From Ignavibacteria bacterium (GTDB lineage: Bacteria > Bacteroidota > Ignavibacteria > Ignavibacteriales > Ignavibacteriaceae): DNA of 5,136 nucleotides. The stretch lies in NCBI GenBank assembly GCA_030648225.1, contig JAUSIA010000228.1:1-5136 (forward strand), written 5' to 3'. Positions 1 through 5,136 of this stretch are shown piece by piece. Both the position numbers and the translations under genes were made by a program. A model generated the notes under the pieces. The model saw only the letters and a program-made list of their open reading frames with translations. It did not search any database and was not told where the DNA came from. Numbering within the stretch: position 1 is the first letter of the stretch; every line of letters starts with the position of its first letter.

Positions 1-240
1 AAGAACCTCACCTACTATAATTTCTTCGACAGGTTTGGCAAGCTTATAACCGCCGCTTTGTCCCCTTGTGGATTCAATAAAGCCACTAAGACGAAGGGTT
101 CTTAAAAGTTTTGCAACGTTTGCTGTAGATAGACCTTCTAAATCGCTTATTTCCGGAATGGTAAGTCCGTTTGGAGATTTGGACTTACCAATCCTGAGCA
201 AGCATCTTAAACCATATTCTTCCTGAGAGCTGAATTTCAT
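1..240 (-). CDS. Rrf2-family transcriptional regulator, partial (3' end beyond window)
   Basis: The first 80 codons of a winged-helix regulator are visible; the frame runs open through the left edge. It begins MKFSSQEEYGLRCLLRIG, the usual Rrf2 opening, followed by a helix-turn-helix at about residues 26-54 (LTIPEISDLEGLSTANVAKL) and a wing with the family hallmark RGQSGGYKLAKP at residues 59-70. Family knowledge: Rrf2 proteins (IscR, NsrR, RirA, CymR) are about 130-165 residues and many bind a [2Fe-2S] or [4Fe-4S] cluster through three cysteines in the C-terminal half. That half lies outside the window, so cluster sensing cannot be judged. The start at 240 has an AAGGA ribosome binding site 10 bases upstream. 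Its place after the suf genes, on the same strand, suggests a SufR/IscR-like regulator of this operon; that role is inferred. The subfamily is not determinable here. Confidence 0.9.
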   Translation of the reverse strand, partial: MKFSSQEEYGLRCLLRIGKSKSPNGLTIPEISDLEGLSTANVAKLLRTLRLSGFIESTRGQSGGYKLAKPVEEIIVGEVL

Positions 241-250
241 ATTATTACAA

Positions 251-255
251 TCCTT
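251..255 (-). promoter_or_regulatory. Ribosome binding site of the Rrf2 gene
   Basis: AAGGA on the minus strand, 10 bases before the ATG at 240, supports that start. It overlaps the end of a GTTCAAG heptamer (253-259) that recurs at 270-276. Confidence 0.55.
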
Positions 256-275
256 GAACTACCATTGTTCTTGAA

Positions 276-293
276 CCCCGATTATCATCGGGG
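276..293 (-). terminator. Perfect 7-bp GC-rich hairpin between brx and the Rrf2 gene
   Basis: The minus strand reads CCCCGAT-GATA-ATCGGGG, a perfect 7-bp stem with a 4-base loop, 10 bases after the brx stop. Neither strand has a run of T directly after the stem, so it is not a classic intrinsic terminator. It may still end or attenuate the suf-brx transcript, protect its 3' end, or lie in the leader of the regulator mRNA. The structure is seen directly; the role is inferred. Confidence 0.45.
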
Positions 294-303
294 AAAGCTT
301 TAT

Positions 304-837
304 TTAACCTTTAAATAACGGAATTTTTGATCCACACATCTTTGCATATTCAATCTTTGCAAAATCTTCCGGGCTAATGGAAGGACCTTTGTTTGAGCAA
401 ACCTCATCAAATACTTCCCTAAGAGTTTCAGCTATTTCTATTTTGTTTCTCCCCTCAATATCATATCTCTGCATAAAATAAATAAGCTCTCCATTTTTAA
501 ATAAAGCAATACTTGGAGAAGAAGGAGGAAAATTTGTAACGTATTGTCTAATTCTATCAACTGCTTCTCTCTCCATTCCTGCAAAACCAGTATATAGTTT
601 ATCAGGAATAGTAGTATGCTGAAGTGCAAGCGATACACCAGGACGTGCACTTCCTGCTGCACATCCGCATACAGAGTTAATCATTACTAAAACTGTTTTA
701 TCATCTTTAACATTAATTGCATTGTCAATTTCCTCCGGTGTTTTCAATTCATTGAAACCTACAGCAACAAGTTCATCTCTCATCGGCTGTACAGATTCAG
801 GGTCATACATCGGGGGTCGCGAAATAATATTGAACAT
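304..837 (-). CDS. Bacilliredoxin, BrxA/BrxB (YphP/YqiW) family, C-terminally extended
   Basis: A 177-residue thioredoxin-fold protein of the cytoplasm. Family knowledge: bacilliredoxins reduce mixed disulfides between bacillithiol and protein cysteines (debacillithiolation). The signature NSVCGCAAGSARPG lies at residues 54-67, with the CGC active site at C57-G58-C59. Further family blocks are FAGMEREAVDRIR (85-97) and the cis-proline-like FPPSSPSIALFKNGE (103-117). Known Bacillus members are about 145 residues. Here the conserved core ends near the family's C-terminal Cys (C147) and a tail of about 30 residues follows, with one more cysteine at C168 (MCGSKIPLFKG). The start at 837 is fixed by an AGGAG site 5 bases upstream. 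It sits 120 bases after sufT and before the Rrf2 gene on the same strand. It probably belongs to the suf unit, though the repeat-filled gap leaves room for its own promoter. Which of BrxA or BrxB it matches best is not decided. Confidence 0.9.
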   Translation of the reverse strand: MFNIISRPPMYDPESVQPMRDELVAVGFNELKTPEEIDNAINVKDDKTVLVMINSVCGCAAGSARPGVSLALQHTTIPDKLYTGFAGMEREAVDRIRQYVTNFPPSSPSIALFKNGELIYFMQRYDIEGRNKIEIAETLREVFDEVCSNKGPSISPEDFAKIEYAKMCGSKIPLFKG

Positions 838-841
838 TTTT

Positions 842-847
842 ACTCCT
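842..847 (-). promoter_or_regulatory. Strong ribosome binding site of brx
   Basis: AGGAGT on the minus strand, about 4-5 bases before the brx ATG. It follows a run of A residues and is the clearest Shine-Dalgarno sequence in the window, so brx can be translated independently of sufT. Confidence 0.65.
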
Positions 848-885
848 GTTTTTTTTATTTATACTAAAACTCTTTCTCTTATTTT

Positions 886-952
886 CTTAATCGTACTCGT
901 AATCCTAATCCTAATTGAATTACGATTAAGAGTACAATTATGATTACGATTA
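886..952. repeat. Palindromic hexamer array, copy 1 (sufT-brx spacer)
   Basis: On the minus strand this spacer reads as six-base units TAATCG, TAATCA, TAATTG, TACTCT, TAATCG, TAATTC, and then, after the centre, inverted units GGATTA, GGATTA, CGAGTA, CGATTA. The array therefore reverses orientation midway and can fold into a long, imperfect AT-rich hairpin in which arms can slip by one unit. The 12-mer gattaagagtac at 924-935 (plus strand) also occurs in copy 2 at 4430-4441. It has no open reading frame and no adjoining T-run on the minus strand. Confidence 0.8.
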
Positions 953-957
953 TTTAA

Positions 958-1278
958 TTACAACAAACCTAATTCCAGTTTAGCAACATCAGACATCATC
1001 TCTTTATCCCATGGGGGATTCCAGACAAGTTTAATTTTTACATCATTTATATCCGGTATATTTCTTATTCTTGCTTCAACTTCGCCCGGCAGTGAACCAG
1101 CAACCGGACAGGCAGGTGAAGTTAATGTCATCTTAATTTCAACATTTGCTTCATCATCAATACCAATTTCATAAATTAATCCAAGCTCAAAAATGTTAAC
1201 TGGTATTTCCGGATCATAACAACTCTTTAATGCTTCAATTACTTTTTCTTCTAAAACCTGTTTACTTACTTCAACCAT
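958..1278 (-). CDS. sufT: SufT-like DUF59/MIP18 family iron-sulfur maturation protein
   Basis: A 106-residue, single-domain cytoplasmic protein of the DUF59/MIP18 family (relatives: SufT/YitW, PaaD, eukaryotic CIAO2). Family knowledge: SufT helps transfer or maturation of Fe-S clusters in target proteins, and the gene is very often placed in suf operons. Visible motifs are DPEIPVNIFELGLIYEI at residues 22-38, TLTSPACPVAGSLPGEVE at 51-68 with the conserved cysteine C57, and the C-terminal VWNPPWDKEMMSDVAKLELG at 85-104. The protein is close to the normal single-domain length, with no N-terminal extension. Its ATG is 14 bases after the sufU stop with a weak AGG site in the gap, so it is probably cotranscribed and partly coupled. 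A PaaD-type role is unlikely because no phenylacetate genes are present and the neighbours are all suf genes. Confidence 0.93.
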   Translation of the reverse strand: MVEVSKQVLEEKVIEALKSCYDPEIPVNIFELGLIYEIGIDDEANVEIKMTLTSPACPVAGSLPGEVEARIRNIPDINDVKIKLVWNPPWDKEMMSDVAKLELGLL

Positions 1279-1292
1279 TAATTAAACCTAAT

Positions 1293-1751
1293 TTATTCTG
1301 TCTTTACAGTTTTATCATCATTCTTTAATGCAGATAACATTGTATGCCAGGCAAGACTTGCGCATTTAACTCTTATAGGAAATTCTTTTACTCCTGCAAG
1401 AACAGCTAACTTACCTAACTCTTCAATGCTTTCATCTTCATCCAGCTTTCTTGTTATCAGGTCATGAAATTTTTCGAATAATTTTTTTGCTTCTTCAATA
1501 GTTTTTCCTTTTACAACAGTGCTCATTAAAGATGCTGATGCTTTGGAGATGGCACAACCTGATCCCTGGAATGAAATATCTTTTACAATACCATTTTCAA
1601 CATCTAAAAAAATATCAATCTTATCTCCGCATAAAGGGTTGTATCCTTCTGCAGTTCTGTTTGCTGTCTCAAGTTTCTTAAAGTTTCTCGGACTTTTATT
1701 ATGATCCAATATTACCTGCTGGTAAAGTTCTCTGAGTTCCGAATTAAGCAT
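1293..1751 (-). CDS. sufU: SufU, zinc-dependent sulfurtransferase / sulfur acceptor for SufS
   Basis: A 152-residue protein of the IscU/NifU N-terminal fold. Ligand residues are visible as NPLCGD (C41, D43), GSGCAIS (C66) and VKCASLAWHT (C130). Between C66 and C130 lie 64 residues, about 20 more than in IscU, which is the insertion that marks the SufU subfamily. Family knowledge: SufU binds zinc through the three cysteines and the aspartate and takes persulfide sulfur from SufS; it is a sulfurtransferase in the SUF route and not a cluster scaffold as IscU is. The opening LRELYQQVILDHNKSPRNF (6-24) is typical. The ATG overlaps the sufS stop by one base (TAATG), and an AGAGG site lies 7 bases upstream at 1759-1763. 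Immediate coupling to sufS matches their working as a pair. No sufE or sufA is seen between the genes of the window. Confidence 0.96.
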   Translation of the reverse strand: MLNSELRELYQQVILDHNKSPRNFKKLETANRTAEGYNPLCGDKIDIFLDVENGIVKDISFQGSGCAISKASASLMSTVVKGKTIEEAKKLFEKFHDLITRKLDEDESIEELGKLAVLAGVKEFPIRVKCASLAWHTMLSALKNDDKTVKTE

Positions 1752-3007
1752 TAAAAAACCTCTATTACTTTTTTCAATGCATCAACAAGTACATCAACTT
1801 CTTCTAATGTATTGTAAAGACCAAAAGATGCTCTTGAAGTTGCAGGAATATTATATCTCTGCATTATGGGCTGCGTACAGTGATGACCTGTTCTTACAGC
1901 AATTCCTTCATAGTCAAGAAAAGTACCAATATCATGAGGATGAATATTATCAAATATGAAAGAGATAACTGCAGATTTATGTTTTGCATTTCCTAAAATC
2001 GCTAGCCCGGGAACTTCTTTTAATCTCTGTGTTGCATAATCAAGCAAAGCTCCTTCGTGAACTGCAATTTTATCTATTCCTATTGAAGCCACATAATCAA
2101 TCGCAGAACCAAGCCCGATAGCTCCGGCAATGTTTGATGTTCCTGCTTCAAATTTAAATGGAAGCTCATTAAAAGTTGTTTCTTCAAAAGTAACTTTGGA
2201 TATCATATCACCACCGCCCATAAAAGGAGGCATAGATTCCAGAATATTTTCTTTCCCATAAAGAATACCAATACCAGTGGGTCCATAGAGCTTATGTCCT
2301 GAGAAAGCTAAAAAGTCACAGTCAAGTTTCTGAACATCAACCGGCAAATGGTTTACAGACTGAGCAGCATCAAGTAAAACGGGGATATTATTTTTATGTG
2401 CAGCTTCAATAATTTGCTTAACAGGATTTATTGTACCAAGAGAATTAGAAACATATACAACGGATATTAGTTTCGTTTTATTAGAAATGAGCTTAAGAAA
2501 GTCATCAAAAATAATTTCACCATTATCATCAATAGGAATAATTTTAAGCTTTGCTTTTTTCTCATTGCAAAGAAGCTGCCAGGGAACAATGTTGGAATGA
2601 TGTTCCATATTGGAGATAATTATTTCATCTCCTTCTTTAATATTCTTCCTGCCAAAAGAATGAGCAACAAGATTTATACTTTCAGTTGTTCCTCTTGTAA
2701 AGATTATTTCTTTTTCGCTCTTTGCATTAATAAAATTCTTTACTTTTATTCTTGCTTCTTCAAATGCATCTGTTGCAACCCCGCTTAAATAATGCACACC
2801 TCTGTGAATGTTTGAATTCATTGAAGTGTAATACTTATTCAAAGTATCAAGAACCTGCTGAGGCTTTTGAGTTGTAGCTGCATTATCAAGATAACAAAGA
2901 GTTTTTTTTCTTACTTTTATTTTTAAGATAGGAAAATCCTCACGTATTCTATAAACATCATAGATACTTTTTAATTCCTGTACAGCCGGTTCCTGTTTAA
3001 AAGTCAT
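1751..3007 (-). CDS. sufS: SufS, cysteine desulfurase (group II, PLP-dependent)
   Basis: A 418-residue class V aminotransferase-fold enzyme that converts L-cysteine to L-alanine and leaves a persulfide on its active-site cysteine. Visible landmarks in order are YLDNAATTQKP (39-49), the cofactor-stacking EHHSN around H136, DAAQS with D213 and Q216, the PLP-binding lysine K239 in SGHKLYGPTGIG, FEAGTSNIAG (286-295), the catalytic cysteine C377 in RTGHHCTQP, and the substrate-binding arginine R392 in SRASFG. The short loop around C377 marks group II (SufS/CsdA). The N-terminus has roughly 15 residues before the usual start near YRIREDFPIL; the ATG at 3007 is supported by a GGAAGAGAG site 6 bases upstream. 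It overlaps both neighbours by one base. Adjacent sufU indicates that SufU, and not SufE, is the sulfur acceptor. Confidence 0.97.
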   Translation of the reverse strand: MTFKQEPAVQELKSIYDVYRIREDFPILKIKVRKKTLCYLDNAATTQKPQQVLDTLNKYYTSMNSNIHRGVHYLSGVATDAFEEARIKVKNFINAKSEKEIIFTRGTTESINLVAHSFGRKNIKEGDEIIISNMEHHSNIVPWQLLCNEKKAKLKIIPIDDNGEIIFDDFLKLISNKTKLISVVYVSNSLGTINPVKQIIEAAHKNNIPVLLDAAQSVNHLPVDVQKLDCDFLAFSGHKLYGPTGIGILYGKENILESMPPFMGGGDMISKVTFEETTFNELPFKFEAGTSNIAGAIGLGSAIDYVASIGIDKIAVHEGALLDYATQRLKEVPGLAILGNAKHKSAVISFIFDNIHPHDIGTFLDYEGIAVRTGHHCTQPIMQRYNIPATSRASFGLYNTLEEVDVLVDALKKVIEVF

Positions 3008-4338
3008 TACTTACTCTCTTCCGATGGATTGAATTTTCCGGATAAAATTTCTTCAATATAGTTTCGCACTGCTTTCACTTTTATAGATTGGATAACATCA
3101 ATTGCAAAAGCATGGATAAGGATTGCACGTGCTGTTTCTTCACCAAGTCCTCTTGATTTAAGATAGAACATTGCATCTTTATCGAGCTGACCAATTGTAG
3201 CGCCATGAGAACATTTAACATCATCTGCAAAAATCTCAAGCTGCGGTTTTGTATTTACCAGAGCTTCCTGCGAAAGAATAATATTATTATTCTCCTGGAA
3301 AGCATTGGTTTTCTGAGCATCAGGTCTTACTATAACTTTCCCGTTGAAGACTCCCCGGGATGCATGATTGAGAATGCCTTTGTAATGCTCATGGCTGTTG
3401 CAATGAGGTTTTGCATGATCAATTAATGTATGCACATCAAACAACTGGTTATCTTCTGTAATGAATAAACCATTCAGTTTGCATTCTCCGCCTTCATCAT
3501 TAAACTTGGAATTAAAATCATTTCTTGCGAGTGATGCACCAAGAGAAATAAAATGAGAAGAAAAATTACTTGCTCTCTCCTGGTCAATATCCATTCTACC
3601 GATATGGAATGCTGATTTGCTTTCTTCCTGTAATCTTAAATGATCTACAACAGCATTCTCACCAACAACAATTTCTGTAACTGTGTTTGTGAAATAAATT
3701 CCAGAGTTAATGCTGACAAAATGTTCAATTATTGTAACCTGGGAATTTTTTTCTGCAACAAAAAGATTTCTCGGCTGGATTAAAAGCTTTTCATCTTTTG
3801 ATGCCGTTATAAAAAGAATATGAATTGGCTGTTCAACAATTTTACCTTCGGGAACATGAATCAACACGCCATCTTTAGTAAAAGCTGTGCTGAGAGATGT
3901 AAAGATATGCTTGCTGAAATCTGCATATTTCCCAAAGTGTTTTTCAACTAAAGGAGAATTTGAAGAGATAGCTTTTGCAATGCTGTTTACTTCAACACCT
4001 TTTGGTACTTCATTAAGTGCTGTCAGTTCTTCAGAATAATGCCCGTTAACAACCACAACAACATTTGATTCAAGACTTTCAAACAGGAAATTTTTGATCT
4101 CTTCTTTTGCTAAAGTTTTTTTATCAAGACTTGGAATAAAATTATGCTGAAGAAGCGGAGCAATGCTTGTGTATTTCCATTCCTCATCTTTTGTAGTTGG
4201 AAAATTAAGTTCTGAAAATTTATTAAATGCTTCTTTTCTTAAACTATTAATTGAAGAAAATCTATCCCCATTAAGGCTGTTTTCAAACAGCACATAATTT
4301 TTCAGATACCAGTTCTTAATTTCAGGTGATTGATTCAT
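3007..4338 (-). CDS. sufD: SufD, Fe-S cluster scaffold complex subunit
   Basis: A 443-residue SufB/SufD-family protein. Family knowledge: SufD pairs with SufB, and the SufBC2D complex driven by the SufC ATPase assembles the nascent cluster; SufD is also linked to iron entry. The N-terminal helical part carries the SufD-type KDEEWKYTSIAPL (50-62). A beta-helix core follows, with HVPEGKIVEQPIHILF (161-176) and the C-terminal family block around LEIFADDVKCSHGATIGQLD (367-386), where C376 and H378 correspond to the CSHGAT motif holding the functionally important histidine of E. coli SufD. SufB-type cysteine motifs are not seen, so this is SufD and not SufB. Length is normal. The ATG at 4338 has only a weak GAAGAG site. 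It overlaps sufS by one base and is separated from sufC by a 150-base repeat-rich spacer, which is unusual within a suf operon. Confidence 0.95.
   Translation of the reverse strand: MNQSPEIKNWYLKNYVLFENSLNGDRFSSINSLRKEAFNKFSELNFPTTKDEEWKYTSIAPLLQHNFIPSLDKKTLAKEEIKNFLFESLESNVVVVVNGHYSEELTALNEVPKGVEVNSIAKAISSNSPLVEKHFGKYADFSKHIFTSLSTAFTKDGVLIHVPEGKIVEQPIHILFITASKDEKLLIQPRNLFVAEKNSQVTIIEHFVSINSGIYFTNTVTEIVVGENAVVDHLRLQEESKSAFHIGRMDIDQERASNFSSHFISLGASLARNDFNSKFNDEGGECKLNGLFITEDNQLFDVHTLIDHAKPHCNSHEHYKGILNHASRGVFNGKVIVRPDAQKTNAFQENNNIILSQEALVNTKPQLEIFADDVKCSHGATIGQLDKDAMFYLKSRGLGEETARAILIHAFAIDVIQSIKVKAVRNYIEEILSGKFNPSEESK
3014..3022 (-). promoter_or_regulatory. Ribosome binding site of sufS inside the end of sufD
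   Basis: GGAAGAGAG on the minus strand, 6 bases before the sufS ATG and within the last codons of sufD (Ser-Glu-Glu-Ser-Lys). With the TAATG overlap it suggests stop-start translational coupling. Confidence 0.55.
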
Positions 4339-4378
4339 TGTACTCTTCGCTGTTAATATTCCTTTTTTATTTTAATTA

Positions 4379-4454
4379 TTAATCTTATTCTTAATCGTAA
4401 TCATAATCCTAATCGGATTAATCGAGTAAGATTAAGAGTACGATTACGATTAAG
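4379..4454. repeat. Palindromic hexamer array, copy 2 (sufC-sufD spacer)
   Basis: On the minus strand the units read TAATCG, TAATCG, TACTCT, TAATCT, TACTCG up to the centre, then GGATTA, TGATTA, CGATTA, AGAATA, AGATTA. At the centre, TAATCC (4404-4409 on the plus strand) and GGATTA (4415-4420) form a short 6-bp stem with a 5-base loop. The whole can fold into a long, imperfect hairpin. It shares the 12-mer gattaagagtac (4430-4441) and the unit logic with copy 1 at 886-952. No terminator-like T-run adjoins it on the minus strand. Confidence 0.82.
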
Positions 4455-4461
4455 GTCTTTT

Positions 4462-4512
4462 ATCTTGAACTTGCTCTTGCTCTTGAACTTACACTTGCTC
4501 TTGAACCTGAAC
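4462..4512 (-). repeat. 18-bp tandem repeat spanning the sufC stop codon
   Basis: On the minus strand GTTCAAGAGCAAGTGTAA (4506-4489) is followed directly by GTTCAAGAGCAAGAGCAA (4488-4471), with 16 of 18 bases equal, then a partial third unit GTTCAAGAT (4470-4462). A GTTCAG lies just before. The repeat has an inner six-base rhythm (GTTCAA, GAGCAA), in frame with sufC, coding Val-Gln and Glu-Gln. The sufC stop TAA is aligned with CAA of the next unit. Confidence 0.85.
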
Positions 4513-5136
4513 TTCTTTAACCCAGTCGTAGCCTTTTTCTTCAAGTTCAAATGCTAATTCTTTGCCTCCTGATTTAACAATTTTTCCCTGGTAAAGAACA
4601 TGTACAAAATCCGGGATGATATAATTCAAAAGACGCTGATAGTGAGTAACTACAACAACAGCATTCTCTTTTGATTTAAGAGTATTAACTCCGTTGGCAA
4701 CTATCTTTAATGCATCAATATCAAGTCCCGAATCGGTTTCATCAAGAATTGCAAATTTAGGTTCAAGCACAGCCATCTGGAAAATTTCGTTTCTCTTTTT
4801 TTCGCCGCCGGAAAAACCTTCATTAACAGACCGACTTAAAAGCTGCTGATCAAGCTCAACGAGTTTTGTTTTCTCTTTAATTAGAGAAAGAAATTCCATT
4901 GCATCAACTTCTTCAAGTCCTCGATGTTTGCGTATTTCATTAAGAGCAGTTTTTAGAAGATTTATATTGCTCACTCCAGGAATTTCAACAGGATACTGAA
5001 ATGCGAGAAAGATACCTTCTCTTGCCCTGTCTTCAGGAGACATTTCAAGAAGATTCTTTCCTTCATAAATTATTTCACCTTTAGTAACTTCATATTCTTC
5101 TCTTCCTGCAAGAATCTGTGCAAGTGTACTTTTACC
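4489..5136 (-). CDS. sufC: SufC, ABC-type ATPase of the SUF complex, partial (5' end beyond window)
   Basis: The last 215 codons are present; the frame is open to the right edge, so the internal ATG at 5043 is not the start. The visible part opens with [11 protein letters not shown], the end of the Walker A loop, so about 35 residues are missing compared with the usual 250. Other parts, numbered from the edge: Q-loop FLAFQYP (Q47), the signature [10 protein letters not shown] (about 108-117), Walker [13 protein letters not shown] (D132, E133), and the switch histidine H165 in VVTHYQRLL. Family knowledge: SufC is a cytoplasmic soluble ATPase that dimerises on SufB-SufD and drives conformational change for cluster assembly; it is not a transporter. 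The EKKRNE signature is specific for SufC. The end, KEVQVQEQV, is encoded by a tandem repeat that continues past the stop. Confidence 0.97.
   Translation of the reverse strand, partial: GKSTLAQILAGREEYEVTKGEIIYEGKNLLEMSPEDRAREGIFLAFQYPVEIPGVSNINLLKTALNEIRKHRGLEEVDAMEFLSLIKEKTKLVELDQQLLSRSVNEGFSGGEKKRNEIFQMAVLEPKFAILDETDSGLDIDALKIVANGVNTLKSKENAVVVVTHYQRLLNYIIPDFVHVLYQGKIVKSGGKELAFELEEKGYDWVKEVQVQEQV

Noticed and set aside
438..662. 74-codon minus-strand open frame inside brx
   Set aside because: It lies wholly in another frame of the well-supported bacilliredoxin gene and shows no family resemblance.
857..863. TATAAAT on the minus strand as a -10 box for a brx promoter
   Set aside because: It is only about 20 bases from the ATG in very AT-rich DNA and has no convincing -35 partner, so it is not listed as a promoter.
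722..943. 73-codon plus-strand open frame over the start of brx and the spacer
   Set aside because: It is antisense to brx codons and continues into the AT-rich hexamer array; its hydrophobic tail is a by-product of T-rich DNA.
886..952. CRISPR array or tRNA-like element in the repeat-rich spacer
   Set aside because: Units are only six bases, with no spacers of constant length, and no cloverleaf can be drawn; it is a palindromic hexamer array.
1519..1704. 61-codon plus-strand open frame antisense to sufU
   Set aside because: Antisense shadow of a conserved gene, with no recognisable protein.
1777..1959. 60-codon plus-strand open frame antisense to sufS
   Set aside because: Antisense shadow of the conserved sufS coding sequence.
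2597..2788. 63-codon plus-strand, Cys- and Phe-rich open frame antisense to sufS
   Set aside because: The Cys/Phe richness comes from reading Lys/Ala/Glu codons of sufS backwards; no independent signal.
3205..3426. 73-codon plus-strand open frame antisense to sufD
   Set aside because: Antisense shadow across the conserved C-terminal block of SufD.
4379..4454. Rho-independent terminator between sufC and sufD
   Set aside because: The stem is AT-rich and long, with no T-run after it on the minus strand; ending transcription inside the suf operon would also make little sense.
4489..5043. A complete 184-residue SufC starting at the ATG at 5043
   Set aside because: The frame continues to the window edge and encodes the GKST part of Walker A upstream of that ATG, so the gene is simply cut by the window.

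Overview
The window carries most of a SUF-type iron-sulfur cluster assembly operon, all of it on the minus strand and read from right to left. In transcription order it holds sufC (5' end cut off by the right edge), sufD, sufS, sufU, a sufT-type DUF59/MIP18 gene, a bacilliredoxin (BrxA/BrxB, YphP/YqiW family) gene, and the first 80 codons of an Rrf2-family regulator cut off by the left edge. sufB is not visible. By family convention it would be expected just beyond the right edge, upstream of sufC.

The DNA is AT-rich. The pairing of SufU (not SufE) with SufT and a bacilliredoxin suggests a bacterium that makes or meets bacillithiol. A member of the Bacteroidetes/Chlorobi/Ignavibacteria side of the FCB group or a relative seems plausible to me, but this is an inference from composition and gene content and not a taxonomic result.

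Layout by spacing: sufD-sufS and sufS-sufU each overlap by one base (TAATG), and sufU-sufT are 14 bases apart, so sufD to sufT form a tight translational block. The two loose junctions, sufC-sufD (150 bases) and sufT-brx (120 bases), each contain a copy of the same repeat type: an array of TAATCG-like hexamers that flips orientation in the middle and so forms a long imperfect palindrome. The end of sufC runs into a second, different repeat, an 18-base tandem (Val-Gln-Glu-Gln codons) in which the stop codon TAA sits where the next unit has CAA. A perfect GC-rich hairpin separates brx from the Rrf2 gene. No intergenic stretch exceeds 300 bases.

How the genes work together (family knowledge): SufS takes sulfur from cysteine, SufU accepts the persulfide, SufBCD with the SufC ATPase is the scaffold where the cluster is built, and SufT helps maturation of target proteins. 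A bacilliredoxin would remove bacillithiol from oxidised protein cysteines, possibly including those of SufS or SufU. An Rrf2 regulator could sense cluster status and control the operon. The operon itself is well known. The less ordinary points are the paired hexamer palindromes, the repeat-derived sufC end, the C-terminally extended bacilliredoxin inside the operon, and the regulator at the distal end.
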